A stretch of 64,000 bases of DNA. Source: Streptococcus thoraltensis DSM 12221. GTDB taxonomy: Bacteria > Bacillota > Bacilli > Lactobacillales > Streptococcaceae. A program made the translations under genes and the position numbers. Location of the stretch: assembly GCF_000380145.1 (NCBI RefSeq), contig NZ_KB904598.1, positions 129,035 through 193,034 on the forward strand. The letters are read 5' to 3'. The number at the start of each line of letters is the position of its first letter. Position 1 is the first letter of the stretch. Below the pieces are notes generated by a model. The model saw only the letters and a list, made by a program, of their open reading frames with translations. It was not told where the DNA came from and did not search any database. Below, piece by piece: positions 16,804 to 26,371 of the stretch.

Positions 16804-16829
16804 AAAATAATCCACTGGATTATTTTAGC
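16804..16829 (-). terminator. Palindrome after the uronate operon
   Basis: TAAAATAATCCA and TGGATTATTTTA pair almost without a loop. The T-rich 3' arm could end the transcript of the GH79 gene 80 bp upstream. Confidence 0.5.
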
Positions 16830-16906
16830 CCGAACCTAGAAATAGCGGAGTGAGGATAATCGATTTCTTCGACATCACGATTTTGTCCCACTCCCACTCT
16901 TACTCA

Positions 16907-18439
16907 TCAAACAATCACAAACATACATTCTGTAGGGGCAATCACCAACTCGCCAGCCGAAATGAGGTCTGCTTCTAAATTCGGTAATTTGTTGTCTTCA
17001 TCTAAAGCCAAGACCTTACCATTCAAACACATTTCTTTTGCACGTTTGTCACCGTCTTTTCCTGACAAGCGATATACTTGAGCATCTTTTTCCAAAGCCA
17101 AGGTGGTAGCTTTCGTTTCTGAATTATTAATGATCAAAATTGCTTTGCCATCTTTGCCATCTTTACGTGAATGCACAAAAACGTGCGCCCCTTCATGGAT
17201 TGGAATTTGACTATCAAATACTTCTGAACCCATCAATCGATTCCACAATAAAACTGCAAAATAGTTCGGACGTGGATCAAACACTTCTCGTGCCAAGTAA
17301 CCATAATCAGAAGAGGCTAAGGTGTTATGGAAGATAACGCCATTTGTCAAACAAGCAAATGTTCCCAGCTCATTAAGGGTACGCGGCACATCAAGATAAG
17401 TTGACGCCCAAGTATTGCCGCCACCACCAGCATCTCCTGACTCTGTTACCCACATTTCTGCCCCCGGAACGAATCGATCACGCAGGGGAAGGTAGGTTTT
17501 ACAAAAGTTTGAAGCTACAGCTAAATAGGCTTCTGACAAGGCAGCTTCCACTGACCAATGCCCTGCTGGCATTACAGAAGCCAGACGTTCTGAAACCCCA
17601 TTGTAGTAGTGATAAGAAAAGACATCTAAAGGCACTTTTGTTCCTTCTAACAAATCTTCACAGTTAACCGTTTCATGAGCAATCTGCTCAATGCCCCCGA
17701 TACCTTTTTGCTGGCTTGGATCTCCAAAGACAATATCATCTCCACCTGTCGAACTTGGTCCTACTTTTAAGCAATCCGGATAATTCTCATCTAACCATTG
17801 GAAGAAAAGGTCTTGGTCACGGCGATAGTGTGCCGCTGTATAGCCTTTTGGAAATCCAGTGTCCTCTAGGATATTGGGTTCATTGGCAAATTCAACAGCT
17901 TCTATCGGTACACCATATGACTGGCTTAGAGCAAAGATTTTTTCAGCTTCACTAGGATGCCATGGTTCCTCCGCCGTGTGTAAACCGGGACAGTTAGCCA
18001 TGGAAATTTTCAAATGTCCACCAACTGCTTTAACAAAATCCAAAACACCCAGCCACTGTTCTTTTGTCAAAACATTCAGATAACCTTGTGGCGGTACTCC
18101 AGCAGTTTCACCATCAAAATCGTAATAAGTTTTGGTTGACCAAGTTCCTGAGACACGTACCCATGCTTCTCCCAATTCTTTCGTCAAATAGCGTAGTTTC
18201 TCATTTGATAAATCAATCGGATCATACTCTTGCATAAGGTCCTTATACATCGCTGCGATTCCTTCATCAGAAGGTTCGACGTAAAAATCTTCCGTTCCAG
18301 CAATTTGCTCTTCTGAATAAGACTTCCAGAAAGTTCCACCTGTCACTTCTGCAAACTCAACATTATAAGAAACCAAACGCGGATTTATATCACGTATCTT
18401 GTCTAGCTTTTCTAGCTCCAAGGTAATCATTTCACCCAT
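16907..18439 (-). CDS. Glycoside hydrolase, GH79-like (beta-glucuronidase/heparanase type)
   Basis: 510 residues and no signal peptide. An (alpha/beta)8 barrel is followed by a beta-sandwich tail. The acid/base glutamate is likely that of EFANEPN near residue 180, and the nucleophile that of EMWVTESGD near 325, matching clan GH-A. The N-terminal pattern LVSYNVEFAEVTGG and the LRYLTKELGEAWVRVSGTW stretch resemble heparanase-like GH79 enzymes. It would release glucuronic acid from a glycan fragment inside the cell. It is the last gene of the kdgA operon, so the substrate feeds that pathway. Family assignment is from memory of motifs; GH39 or another clan A family is the alternative. Confidence 0.7.
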   Translation of the reverse strand: MGEMITLELEKLDKIRDINPRLVSYNVEFAEVTGGTFWKSYSEEQIAGTEDFYVEPSDEGIAAMYKDLMQEYDPIDLSNEKLRYLTKELGEAWVRVSGTWSTKTYYDFDGETAGVPPQGYLNVLTKEQWLGVLDFVKAVGGHLKISMANCPGLHTAEEPWHPSEAEKIFALSQSYGVPIEAVEFANEPNILEDTGFPKGYTAAHYRRDQDLFFQWLDENYPDCLKVGPSSTGGDDIVFGDPSQQKGIGGIEQIAHETVNCEDLLEGTKVPLDVFSYHYYNGVSERLASVMPAGHWSVEAALSEAYLAVASNFCKTYLPLRDRFVPGAEMWVTESGDAGGGGNTWASTYLDVPRTLNELGTFACLTNGVIFHNTLASSDYGYLAREVFDPRPNYFAVLLWNRLMGSEVFDSQIPIHEGAHVFVHSRKDGKDGKAILIINNSETKATTLALEKDAQVYRLSGKDGDKRAKEMCLNGKVLALDEDNKLPNLEADLISAGELVIAPTECMFVIV

Positions 18440-18504
18440 AAAAACTCCTTTATCTTTTCAAACCGTGAGCAATCATCAACGACGCATCAAGCGCTTAAAA
18501 CATA

Positions 18505-19344
18505 TTAGACGCCTGAATAGGCTGAGAAGCCACCATCAATTGGAAGGACGACACCATTAACAAAACTTGCTGAATTGTCATCCGCTAGGAAGAAAAGACC
18601 ACCAATTAATTCTTCAGCTTCTCCAAAGCGCTCCATCGGAGTATTACGAAGAATTTTTTCCGCACGTTCTGAAGGTGAACCGTCTTCATTAAAGAGAAGA
18701 CCACGGTTTTGATTGGTTACCAAGAAGCCTGGGGCAATAGCATTGCAGCGGATACCAACTTTTGAAAAATGTACTGCCAACCATTGCGTAAAATTCGAAA
18801 TAGCAGCTTTAGCACCAGAATAGGCAGGAATCTTAGTTAATGGCGTAAAGGCATTCATGCTAGAAATATTGATGATATTTGCTCCTTTACGTCCCACCAT
18901 ATCTTGGGCAAAAACCTGAGTAGGAAGCAAGGTTCCTAAGTAATTAAGATTAAAGACAAACTCAATGCCAGCTTTATCTAAATCAAAGAATGATTTTGTT
19001 CCCTCAGGCAAATCTGTTTGGTGAAACTCATTGTCTGTCGTTGCTTTAGGGTTATTTCCCCCTGCCCCGTTGACAAGAATATCTGTTGGACCCAAATCCG
19101 ATAAAACTGCTTGGCGTACTTCTTCAAGGTTGTCTTTATCTAAAACATTGGCTTTGTAGGCTTTAGCAACTCCACCAGTAGCTTCGATGTCGTCAACAAA
19201 TTTTTGTGCTGCTTCTTGATTGAGGTCTAAAAGCGCTACTTTAGCACCCGCTTTGGCAAACTCTTTTGCCATATAACCACAAAGAACACCACCAGCACCT
19301 GTAACAACAACAACTTTATCTTTAAATTCAATAACTCTAGACAT
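18505..19344 (-). CDS. SDR-family oxidoreductase, probable D-fructuronate reductase
   Basis: 279 residues. The NAD(P)-binding glycine motif is TGAGGVLCG near 15-23. The active site has NISSM, and YSGAK gives the Tyr and Lys dyad. The C-terminal PIDGGFSAYSGV is typical of classical SDRs. It sits between uxuA and the GH79 gene. The pathway glucuronate to fructuronate to mannonate to KDG needs a fructuronate reductase, and no UxuB-type long dehydrogenase is present, so this SDR most likely fills that step. The activity is inferred from context. Confidence 0.8.
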   Translation of the reverse strand: MSRVIEFKDKVVVVTGAGGVLCGYMAKEFAKAGAKVALLDLNQEAAQKFVDDIEATGGVAKAYKANVLDKDNLEEVRQAVLSDLGPTDILVNGAGGNNPKATTDNEFHQTDLPEGTKSFFDLDKAGIEFVFNLNYLGTLLPTQVFAQDMVGRKGANIINISSMNAFTPLTKIPAYSGAKAAISNFTQWLAVHFSKVGIRCNAIAPGFLVTNQNRGLLFNEDGSPSERAEKILRNTPMERFGEAEELIGGLFFLADDNSASFVNGVVLPIDGGFSAYSGV

Positions 19345-19395
19345 GATTTTATCCTTTCTTATTCTCTTAGATAGAAAAATAGTAAGCCAAGAGGA

Positions 19396-20490
19396 TTATT
19401 TATTCCCAACCGTTTTTTCAGCGATACCAAAATCAGGGGTTTTACCTGCTGCTCGCATATTAGCTTCGTACAAACCATTGAAGTAAGTTGCACCAAGCGC
19501 TCTATCATACAAGCCATAACCAGGAGTCTTGGTCTGATCACCCCAGATACGACGCCCATGATCTGGACGAAGAGCGCCCTTCCAATCATAATCAACCAAT
19601 AACTTCACGATAGCATTCATATCAATGTCACCAGCTTGCGACAAATGCGCGGTTTCTTGAAAGCCCCAGTCCCCCGCAGTAACATTTCGTGTGTGCATAA
19701 AGTTGATGCGATTGCGTTTTAGAGCATATTCTGTCATGGCAATCACATCATTTTGAGGATCTGATGCATATGAACCCACACACATGGTAATGCCATTATT
19801 TGACGAATCATAAATATCAAGGAAGCGTTCAACAGCTTCTTGACCAGTGATGATACGTGGAAGCCCAAAGATGCCATAAGGTGGATCATCAGGGTGAATC
19901 GCCATTTTAACACCTGCAGCTTCAGCTGTTGGCATAATCGCTTTGATAAAGTACTCTAAGTTAGCCCACAAATCTTCTTCAGAAATATTATTGCGATAAT
20001 TCTCAATAATCGCTTTCATCTCTTCTTTTGAATAAGATGAATCCCAACCTGGCAAGTTCAAATCATCTGCCACTGGATCAACCCCTTCTAAATCTTCTTT
20101 GAGAAAGGCAAGTGAGGTTGAACCGTCTGGAAGTGGGTGATTCAGATCAGAACGCGTCCAGTCAAAAACGGGCATAAAATTGTAACAAACAACCGGAATA
20201 CCAGCTTCTCCAACATTTTTGATGGACGTTTTATAATTTTCAATCAATTCATCACGATTAGGTTTTCCTTGCTTAATGTCCTCATGAACAGGAATGGATT
20301 CAATAACTGTAATTTCAAGACCTGCATCTTCGACCATTTTTTTGAGTTCAAGGATATTCTCTAAAGGCCATGCCTGTCCGACAGGCACATCATAAACCGC
20401 TGTTACAATCCCCTGCATGCCTGGAATGGCTTTAATTTCTTCAAGTGACACAGGATCATTTTTCCCGTACCAACGAAATGACATTTTCAT
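19396..20490 (-). CDS. uxuA: Mannonate dehydratase
   Basis: 364 residues, an AP-endonuclease-like TIM barrel. It shows the family signature MAIHPDDPPYGIFGLPRII and the downstream LRPDHGRRIWGD with its metal-binding histidine. It dehydrates D-mannonate to 2-keto-3-deoxygluconate (KDG) with Mn2+ or Fe2+. It is third in the kdgA-uxaC-uxuA-SDR-GH79 operon. Confidence 0.94.
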   Translation of the reverse strand: MKMSFRWYGKNDPVSLEEIKAIPGMQGIVTAVYDVPVGQAWPLENILELKKMVEDAGLEITVIESIPVHEDIKQGKPNRDELIENYKTSIKNVGEAGIPVVCYNFMPVFDWTRSDLNHPLPDGSTSLAFLKEDLEGVDPVADDLNLPGWDSSYSKEEMKAIIENYRNNISEEDLWANLEYFIKAIMPTAEAAGVKMAIHPDDPPYGIFGLPRIITGQEAVERFLDIYDSSNNGITMCVGSYASDPQNDVIAMTEYALKRNRINFMHTRNVTAGDWGFQETAHLSQAGDIDMNAIVKLLVDYDWKGALRPDHGRRIWGDQTKTPGYGLYDRALGATYFNGLYEANMRAAGKTPDFGIAEKTVGNK

Positions 20491-20552
20491 AATAATTCCC
20501 CCATACCTTAGTTATCTTCTAGCAAGAGCCTTGCTGACGATAAGTTTTTTCT

Positions 20553-21953
20553 TTAATCGTTAAAATATTCAACAGCATTGTGATAAGCAATATCCTTAGC
20601 CATTTGACCTATTGCGTCATAATCGTTTGGAACTTCACCATCTACCATCCACTGCCCCAAATAAGAAGCAAGGATGCGACGGAAATAATCATGACGTTGG
20701 TAAGATAAGAAACTGCGAGAGTCTGTTAGCATACCAACAAAATTAGCCAGGACACCTTGTTCTGCCAGAGCTGTCATCTGGCTCAACATACCAGACTTTG
20801 TATCTGCAAACCACCAACCAGCACCAAACTGAAGGTAGGATTTAATCCCTTCTTCGTTAGTTTGGAAATTGGCTAGAGTATTAGCAACAACAATGTTGTA
20901 GCTAGGATTTAAGTTATACCAAATCATTTTTGGTAGATTGTTTTGTTGAGCTAAATGATCCAAAAGTCGATTCATGTTAATAGCCAGTGCTGTTTGATCA
21001 CCAAGCGAATCCACCCCAACATCACTTCCTAACTGTTGAAAAATGCCAGAATGATTATTACGCAAAGCTCCAAAATGAACCTGTGTTACAAAGCCATATT
21101 GTTTATAAAGGCGACAAAGTTCTGCAAATACTGCCGTTTGCCATTGATTGATTTCCAACTGGCTTGGCTGATAGCCTTCTTGAACAGTTTTCAAAAGACT
21201 ATCCAAAGTCTCTTTATCAGCTTCTTCAAAGACAATCTCGGTAAAGCTAATATCACTTGCTTTGCAGCCTTTTTCAGCAAAATAAGCGACACGCTTTTCA
21301 AGAGCATTGATAACGTCTTGAAATTCTTCAATTGATACTGCTGTCACCTGACTCAATCGACGAATGAAATCAGTAAAGTTTCGATGTTCGATAAAAGCCT
21401 CATCTGGACGAAAGGTCGGTGCAACAGTCGTTTCAAAGCTAGCATCGTCAGCTAATTTTTGATGCCATTCTAAAGAATCCAAAGGATGATCTGTCGTTCC
21501 GATAAACGTCACCTGACTATCCTTAATCAGTTTACGTGGGCTAATCTTTTTAGTTTTTAGCGTTTCATTAATCCGATGGTAAATATCTTCAGCATTTTCT
21601 TCTGTTAACACCTCATCAATCCCAAAGACATTTTTTAACTCCATGGCTGACCAATGATACACAGGATTGCCGTAAGAACGTGAGAGGCTGCGCGCAAAGG
21701 CTTTGAACTTATCTAATTTAGAAGCTGCTCCTGTGATATAGTCTTCAGAGACACCGTGCGCCCGCATGAGACGCCATTTGTAATGATCCCCACCCAGCCA
21801 TAAATCAACGATATTGTCATAGACCTTATCCTCAAAAATTTCTTTTGGATCAAGATGGCAATGGTAGTCAAAAATTGGTTGATCCTTAATTTGATCATAA
21901 AGTTTTAGAGCTGGCTCGCTCGTTAACATAAAAGTTTCGTTATTAAATCCCAT
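20553..21953 (-). CDS. uxaC: Glucuronate/galacturonate isomerase
   Basis: 466 residues of the amidohydrolase fold. The N-terminal metal motif FDYHCHLDP appears near residues 29-37. Family signatures [11 protein letters not shown] and [22 protein letters not shown] are near the C-terminus. It converts D-glucuronate to D-fructuronate, the entry step for the sugar released by the beta-glucuronidases. It begins 1 nt after the kdgA stop, so the two are tightly coupled. Confidence 0.95.
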   Translation of the reverse strand: MGFNNETFMLTSEPALKLYDQIKDQPIFDYHCHLDPKEIFEDKVYDNIVDLWLGGDHYKWRLMRAHGVSEDYITGAASKLDKFKAFARSLSRSYGNPVYHWSAMELKNVFGIDEVLTEENAEDIYHRINETLKTKKISPRKLIKDSQVTFIGTTDHPLDSLEWHQKLADDASFETTVAPTFRPDEAFIEHRNFTDFIRRLSQVTAVSIEEFQDVINALEKRVAYFAEKGCKASDISFTEIVFEEADKETLDSLLKTVQEGYQPSQLEINQWQTAVFAELCRLYKQYGFVTQVHFGALRNNHSGIFQQLGSDVGVDSLGDQTALAINMNRLLDHLAQQNNLPKMIWYNLNPSYNIVVANTLANFQTNEEGIKSYLQFGAGWWFADTKSGMLSQMTALAEQGVLANFVGMLTDSRSFLSYQRHDYFRRILASYLGQWMVDGEVPNDYDAIGQMAKDIAYHNAVEYFND

Positions 21954-21954
21954 C

Positions 21955-22575
21955 TTATTCTCCTACAGCTGCAATAAATTCTTTTGCAATCTCAGTCACT
22001 GAATCATATCCATCATCAGCGACACGCGCTGCTAAGGCAGAACCAATACCTACAGCACAAGCTCCAGCCTTTTTCCAATCAGCAACATTGGCTACGGATA
22101 CTCCCCCAGATGGCATCAAATCCACTTGAGGAATCGGACCGTGAATATCTTTAATGAAACTTGGTCCTACAATGCCTCCAGGAAAAATCTTGATGATCGA
22201 ACAGCCAGCTTCTATTGCCGCAACCACCTCAGTCGCCGTAGCACAACCTGGGAAGTAAAGATTTTTGGTTTCTTTTGCCACGTCTTGAATCTCAGCAGAA
22301 AAATGCGGACTAACTAAGAATTTCGCACCAGCAACAATCGCTTCTTTAGCAAGTTTAACTGTCATCACAGTTCCTGCCCCAATAACGACATCGTCGCAGT
22401 TCTCAAACTCTTCTGTCAAATCACGAATAACCTGAGGGGCATTGGGCGTTGAAAAGGTGATTTCAATATTTCGAATCCCTCCCTCAATAGCACGTCGCGC
22501 AATCTCTTTCGCATCATTTTCATCTTTGCCACGTATAACGGCAAAGAAATAATTTTCTTTTAGAACATCTAACAT
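21955..22575 (-). CDS. kdgA: KDPG/KHG aldolase
   Basis: 206 residues from ATG 22575, chosen because AAGGAGG lies 5 nt upstream. The in-frame ATG at 22605 lies within the cre site and lacks a ribosome site. The Schiff-base lysine is in SIIKIFPGG and the catalytic glutamate region is [11 protein letters not shown]. It cleaves 2-keto-3-deoxy-6-phosphogluconate to pyruvate and glyceraldehyde 3-phosphate, the last step of the pathway. It is the first gene of its operon. Confidence 0.94.
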   Translation of the reverse strand: MLDVLKENYFFAVIRGKDENDAKEIARRAIEGGIRNIEITFSTPNAPQVIRDLTEEFENCDDVVIGAGTVMTVKLAKEAIVAGAKFLVSPHFSAEIQDVAKETKNLYFPGCATATEVVAAIEAGCSIIKIFPGGIVGPSFIKDIHGPIPQVDLMPSGGVSVANVADWKKAGACAVGIGSALAARVADDGYDSVTEIAKEFIAAVGE

Positions 22576-22590
22576 AGACCCCTCCTTGTT

Positions 22591-22604
22591 TGTAATCGTT
22601 ATCA
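22591..22604. promoter_or_regulatory. cre site (CcpA) in the kdgA leader
   Basis: TGTAATCGTTATCA fits the consensus TGWNANCGNTNWCA at every position. It lies just downstream of the kdgA promoter, where bound CcpA would block transcription when glucose is present. Confidence 0.8.
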
Positions 22605-22611
22605 TGAATTA

Positions 22612-22640
22612 ATTATAAAATTCATCAGATGATTTGTCAA
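22612..22640 (-). promoter_or_regulatory. kdgA operon promoter
   Basis: -35 TTGACA (22640-22635), 17-nt spacer, -10 TATAAT (22617-22612), a perfect consensus pair. Confidence 0.88.
22622..22632. promoter_or_regulatory. GntR (UxuR-like) operator in the kdgA promoter
   Basis: The 11-bp palindrome TCATCAGATGA lies wholly between -35 and -10. An identical site with identical flanks sits in the permease promoter at 27978. Binding of the GntR protein encoded next door is inferred. Confidence 0.78.
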
Positions 22641-22657
22641 GGATTTTCTGCTTAAAT

Positions 22658-22692
22658 ATAAAAAGATTGGGGCTATCCCCAATCTTTTTATA
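22658..22692. terminator. Bidirectional terminator between the GntR gene and the kdgA promoter
   Basis: AAAAAGATTGGGG and CCCCAATCTTTTT pair perfectly around CTAT. It ends the permease-kdgK-uidA-gntR operon and insulates the kdgA promoter. Confidence 0.9.
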
Positions 22693-22710
22693 TATGCTAT
22701 AGGTAGCTAA

Positions 22711-23433
22711 TCATTCGTTAGATTTCGGCAGTCCATGTAGTTCAATTTTCTTGTCGTACCAGTCATCTAACACAGTTTGTCTGACGGTTAAGATATGAGA
22801 CATCATACTATCATAAGCACCTATTGGATGCCTTGCTTTAATAGCGTTTACAATATTGCGATGAGCCTCAATACTAGCCTGTTTCATCTGACGATTTGTG
22901 TAGTCTTCATTGATGATTTGAATGGATTCATTAATCACAGGAATCAAACTTTTAACCGCAATGTTCCCGCTCATTTCCGCTATTAAACTGTGGAATGCCA
23001 CATCTAGCTCTAAATGTTTTGGATCATCAGCTTTTAGTGCTTCTTCAATAGCCAGAGCAAGTTTTTCCAAACGTTCAATGTCTTCTTCTTTAGCAAATTG
23101 GGCGGCACGTTCAGCAATTCTTGGTTCCAAAAGATACCTTAATTCAAATAAATCTGTCGTTAATTTGATGCGATCTTTGACAAAAGCAAATCCAAAGGGA
23201 TCTTCAGCAACTCCTTGTTTGGAACTAATATAAGTTCCTGAGCCTTGTCTAACCTCTAAAATATTACGAGCCACAAGACTTCTAACTGCTTCTCGGACGG
23301 TACTACGTCCCACATCTAGCACTTCTGACAGATCATATTCATTTGGTAATTTTTGTCCAACTTCAAACCCCTGCTCCAAAATAAATTGCAAGAGGCGTTC
23401 TGCTGTTTTTTCAACCAGTGGACGCGCTGCCAT
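22711..23433 (-). CDS. GntR-family (FadR subfamily) transcription regulator, UxuR/KdgR-like
   Basis: 240 residues. The N-terminal winged helix shows the GntR signature with LPNEYDLSEVLDVGRSTVRE near 28-47 and GSGTYIS. The C-terminal FCD-type all-helical ligand domain includes DVAFHSLIAEMSGN. It closes the permease-kdgK-uidA operon. It is the obvious candidate for the repressor that binds TCATCTGATGA in both uronate promoters, released by an intermediate such as a hexuronate. The ligand is not shown by the sequence. Confidence 0.88.
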   Translation of the reverse strand: MAARPLVEKTAERLLQFILEQGFEVGQKLPNEYDLSEVLDVGRSTVREAVRSLVARNILEVRQGSGTYISSKQGVAEDPFGFAFVKDRIKLTTDLFELRYLLEPRIAERAAQFAKEEDIERLEKLALAIEEALKADDPKHLELDVAFHSLIAEMSGNIAVKSLIPVINESIQIINEDYTNRQMKQASIEAHRNIVNAIKARHPIGAYDSMMSHILTVRQTVLDDWYDKKIELHGLPKSNE

Positions 23434-23468
23434 AATTGTTCCTCCTTAAACCTTTTATGGCTATTATA

Positions 23469-25262
23469 CTACTTTTTAGCTTTATAACCATAATTCGGAA
23501 CACTATCCCAGCGTTTTTTAAAATTCCTAACAATACTCTTTGGCTGACGATTTCTTGAAAACAGTCCTTTGTGATTACCTTGTACTCTCAGTATCATCAG
23601 ATTTGTTTCAAAATCAGCAAAATTCCACACTTGCTCACCTACGAGATTGGCAATTTCATCAAAGACTTTATGATTCATATCATAAAAATCAATTTGGAAT
23701 TCTTCTGTATAAGGGATATTCCACATGGAATGAAGACCTGGAAGGGTATCTGCTCCGTATTCTGTCATGATGATTGGTTTATCTGGATAAAGCGCTTGCC
23801 AGTCTTCTAACTCTTTCCGCAAGCCCTCTTCTGCTTTTTTCAAATCACCGTGATGCACATACCAGCCGTAATAGCGGTTAAGGCAAATAACATCAACCAA
23901 ATCCATAACTTTATCATGTTCTGGATCAGCCATCATGATATTAACCAAGGTTACAGGGCGTTTTTCAGGATCTAAATCCTTGTATAGCTTAATTAGGGGT
24001 TCAAAGTACTCGTGCGCCCCGTCCTCATGACTCGCTGGCTCATTAGCCACGACCCACATAACAACCGAAGGGTGATTCTTATCTCTTTGAACCAATTCGC
24101 TAATCACTTGTTCATGGGCCGCTTTCGTCTCTAAACGTTTCCACGTCTCATTGCCTCCTCGAGATGCATCTAGCGAAGCATTAAAATTGTGGAAAAGCCC
24201 TACAGCAGGAACTTCATCGATAACAACAATCCCTAGCCTATCAGCTAAGCGCATCATCTCTTCAGAATAAGGATAATGTGAGGTTCTAAAGGAATTAGCA
24301 CCGATTTCTTTAAGCAAGTTCAGATCAAGCAAATTAGCTGCCTCATTCAACCCACGACCATTGATAAAGGTATCTTCATGTTTTCCGAAACCTTTAAAGT
24401 AAAAAGGTTTTTCATTAATAAAGAATTGACCGTCCGCCACTCGAACACTTCGGATACCAAACGGCTCATCATAAACATCTAAAACTTTACCATCCTTGAT
24501 AAGTTCAACATGTGCAGTGTAAAGATAAGCATCCAAAACTTCCCATAGATGAACATCTAGCAGCTCAGCCTGCCCATTTTCCAAGACGGCAACTTCTTGT
24601 TGATTTTCATCAAAAATACTTACTTTAACATCATCGACAGGCTGACTGCTGGTCACATCCACTTTTACAACAGCAGAAGTCATATCATCAGATAGTTGGC
24701 TCGTGATAACAAGATCTGAAAGATGGATTTTAGGGCGAATCACTAACTTCACTGGGCGATGAATCCCCGCATAGTTGAAGAAATCAAAGTTCTCCTGAAC
24801 TTTCTTTTTAAGGCTACCATCTTCTTGAAGTTCTTCGCTATAATTCCCAACTGGCAACGTCGTATAATTGAGTTCATTATTTGCACAGATAGAAACTTTG
24901 AGACGACTTTCTTTCATCAAGTGATCAGGAATAAGCACCTCAAACGGTGTAAAGCCGCCGCGATGTTCTCCAAGCAATTCCCCATTCACATAGACTTTGG
25001 CATAATGAGTTACAGAACCAAAGCGTAAAACAGCTTCTTGCTCTTTGGTAATATCAGGAATCTCAACAAAACGTTCATACCAAAAATCACCAATATAATC
25101 TCGCTTAGCTTGATCTACAAGCACATCGTTAAAAGAGGTCGGAACAGTCATAACCTCATCTGAAGCTAAGAGCTCTTGGGGATTATGGTCACCAAGTTTA
25201 AAATTCCATAAACCATTTAAATCATAAACATTACGTGTTTTTGTTAAAATTGGGTATAACAT
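23469..25262 (-). CDS. uidA: Beta-glucuronidase (GH2)
   Basis: 597 residues, cytoplasmic. Domain order is that of GH2: sugar-binding jelly roll, immunoglobulin-like sandwich, TIM barrel. The acid/base motif VVANEPASH and the nucleophile motif IIMTEYGAD are present. An asparagine-lysine element NHKGLFSRNRQPKS matches the carboxylate-recognising N-x-K motif of true beta-glucuronidases. It hydrolyses glucuronides imported by the permease two genes upstream, releasing glucuronate for UxaC. It lies 12 bp after kdgK. Confidence 0.93.
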   Translation of the reverse strand: MLYPILTKTRNVYDLNGLWNFKLGDHNPQELLASDEVMTVPTSFNDVLVDQAKRDYIGDFWYERFVEIPDITKEQEAVLRFGSVTHYAKVYVNGELLGEHRGGFTPFEVLIPDHLMKESRLKVSICANNELNYTTLPVGNYSEELQEDGSLKKKVQENFDFFNYAGIHRPVKLVIRPKIHLSDLVITSQLSDDMTSAVVKVDVTSSQPVDDVKVSIFDENQQEVAVLENGQAELLDVHLWEVLDAYLYTAHVELIKDGKVLDVYDEPFGIRSVRVADGQFFINEKPFYFKGFGKHEDTFINGRGLNEAANLLDLNLLKEIGANSFRTSHYPYSEEMMRLADRLGIVVIDEVPAVGLFHNFNASLDASRGGNETWKRLETKAAHEQVISELVQRDKNHPSVVMWVVANEPASHEDGAHEYFEPLIKLYKDLDPEKRPVTLVNIMMADPEHDKVMDLVDVICLNRYYGWYVHHGDLKKAEEGLRKELEDWQALYPDKPIIMTEYGADTLPGLHSMWNIPYTEEFQIDFYDMNHKVFDEIANLVGEQVWNFADFETNLMILRVQGNHKGLFSRNRQPKSIVRNFKKRWDSVPNYGYKAKK

Positions 25263-25274
25263 ATCTTTTTCTCC

Positions 25275-26312
25275 TTATCGTTTAATATCCAAGTCACCTT
25301 TTTTCATAAATTGTTCAATATCATCTTTAGTGACGATATTGATGTCACCTTCAATGGTATGTTTAAATTTGAAGCTAGCCATACCGAGTTCTAAAACTTC
25401 TGGAACTGAAACATTTTCAAGCAATCCATAAATAATCCCAGCCGTATAGGCATCGCCAGTTCCTACGCGATCCAAAACTTGAATAGCCTCCCTATCCGTT
25501 TCATGTAGGATAGCTTCTTGGGCATCATAGAGGTAGGCTTTTAACAAGTACTCATTCGTTGCGCCAATTTCTCTTTCTGTAAAGGCGATGTATTTCAAAC
25601 CATACCGAGCAGCCATTGTCTCTAAAACGGTTAATAGAACCTCACGATTTTTGTAAGGTCTCGTCAATCCTAACTCATCCTTCAAATCCCCTCCTTTATC
25701 CGTCAATAGGGAAACAGGTTCAATCCCGATACAGACATCTGCCAGAGCAACCAACTTAGACAGATCGTCACGCGCTTGTTGAAAAGAGTCCCAAAGGCTT
25801 TCTCGGTAATTTAAATCAAATGAAATAGGGATATTTTTTTCCTTTGCCTTAGTCATTAAAGCAAGAGCAATAGCGTAAATATTGGGATTCAAAGCTACCG
25901 TTATGCCACTAACATGAAGCCAATCCATATCCTCAACAATAGCCTCCAAATCATAATCTGATAATTGCGACTCGTAAAATGACGAGAACTTGCGATCATA
26001 AAGAACACGACTATTTCTTAGGGAAAAGCCTTTTTGGTAGTAATAAATCCCCAATCTATCCCCACTTTTCACCAAATGTTCTTGTCCAATTTGGTGAGCA
26101 AATAAGAATGATTCTGCCATATGTCCCAAGTCATTATCAGGAATAGCTGACACCAGAGAAACCGTATGCCCTAATTGCCCCAAAGTCGATAGAACATTCA
26201 ATTCAGATCCACCAAACTGACAGTCTAATTGAGTAGCCTGTGTCAAGGTTTGATGTTGTGGGGGCGACAATCTTAACATGATTTCACCAAATGCAACAAC
26301 TTTTTTCTTCAA
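25275..26312 (-). CDS. kdgK: 2-keto-3-deoxygluconate kinase (PfkB family)
   Basis: 345 residues of the ribokinase/PfkB fold. The N-terminal glycine-rich stretch is FGGSELNVLSTLGQLGH near 33-49. The C-terminal anion-hole and base motif is DRVGTGDAYTAGI with the catalytic aspartate. It phosphorylates KDG to KDPG, the substrate of KdgA. It is second in the permease operon. Confidence 0.92.
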   Translation of the reverse strand: MKKKVVAFGEIMLRLSPPQHQTLTQATQLDCQFGGSELNVLSTLGQLGHTVSLVSAIPDNDLGHMAESFLFAHQIGQEHLVKSGDRLGIYYYQKGFSLRNSRVLYDRKFSSFYESQLSDYDLEAIVEDMDWLHVSGITVALNPNIYAIALALMTKAKEKNIPISFDLNYRESLWDSFQQARDDLSKLVALADVCIGIEPVSLLTDKGGDLKDELGLTRPYKNREVLLTVLETMAARYGLKYIAFTEREIGATNEYLLKAYLYDAQEAILHETDREAIQVLDRVGTGDAYTAGIIYGLLENVSVPEVLELGMASFKFKHTIEGDINIVTKDDIEQFMKKGDLDIKR

Positions 26313-26371
26313 TTTTCTATCCTCCCCTAGTATAAAAGCAGTTGCTTCAAAAAGGGCAACTGCAATTCATT

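Larger units (their letters stand above)
16157..16906. other. Intergenic stretch with repeats between the GH3/HAD pair and the uronate operon
   Basis: This stretch of 750 bp has no credible gene. It holds a candidate operator (16179-16189), a composite RUP-like/BOX-like element (16561-16772), a perfect palindrome (16804-16829) and a GTGGGAC-type imperfect hairpin (about 16848-16896). The stretch 16190-16560 shows only a weak TGAGG/CCTCA hairpin and no coding signal that I trust. Confidence 0.6.

Noticed and set aside
16845..16900. A structured RNA at the GTGGGAC-type hairpin after the GH79 gene
   Set aside because: It looks like a common streptococcal imperfect terminator-like repeat. The pairing is poor and nothing else supports an RNA gene.
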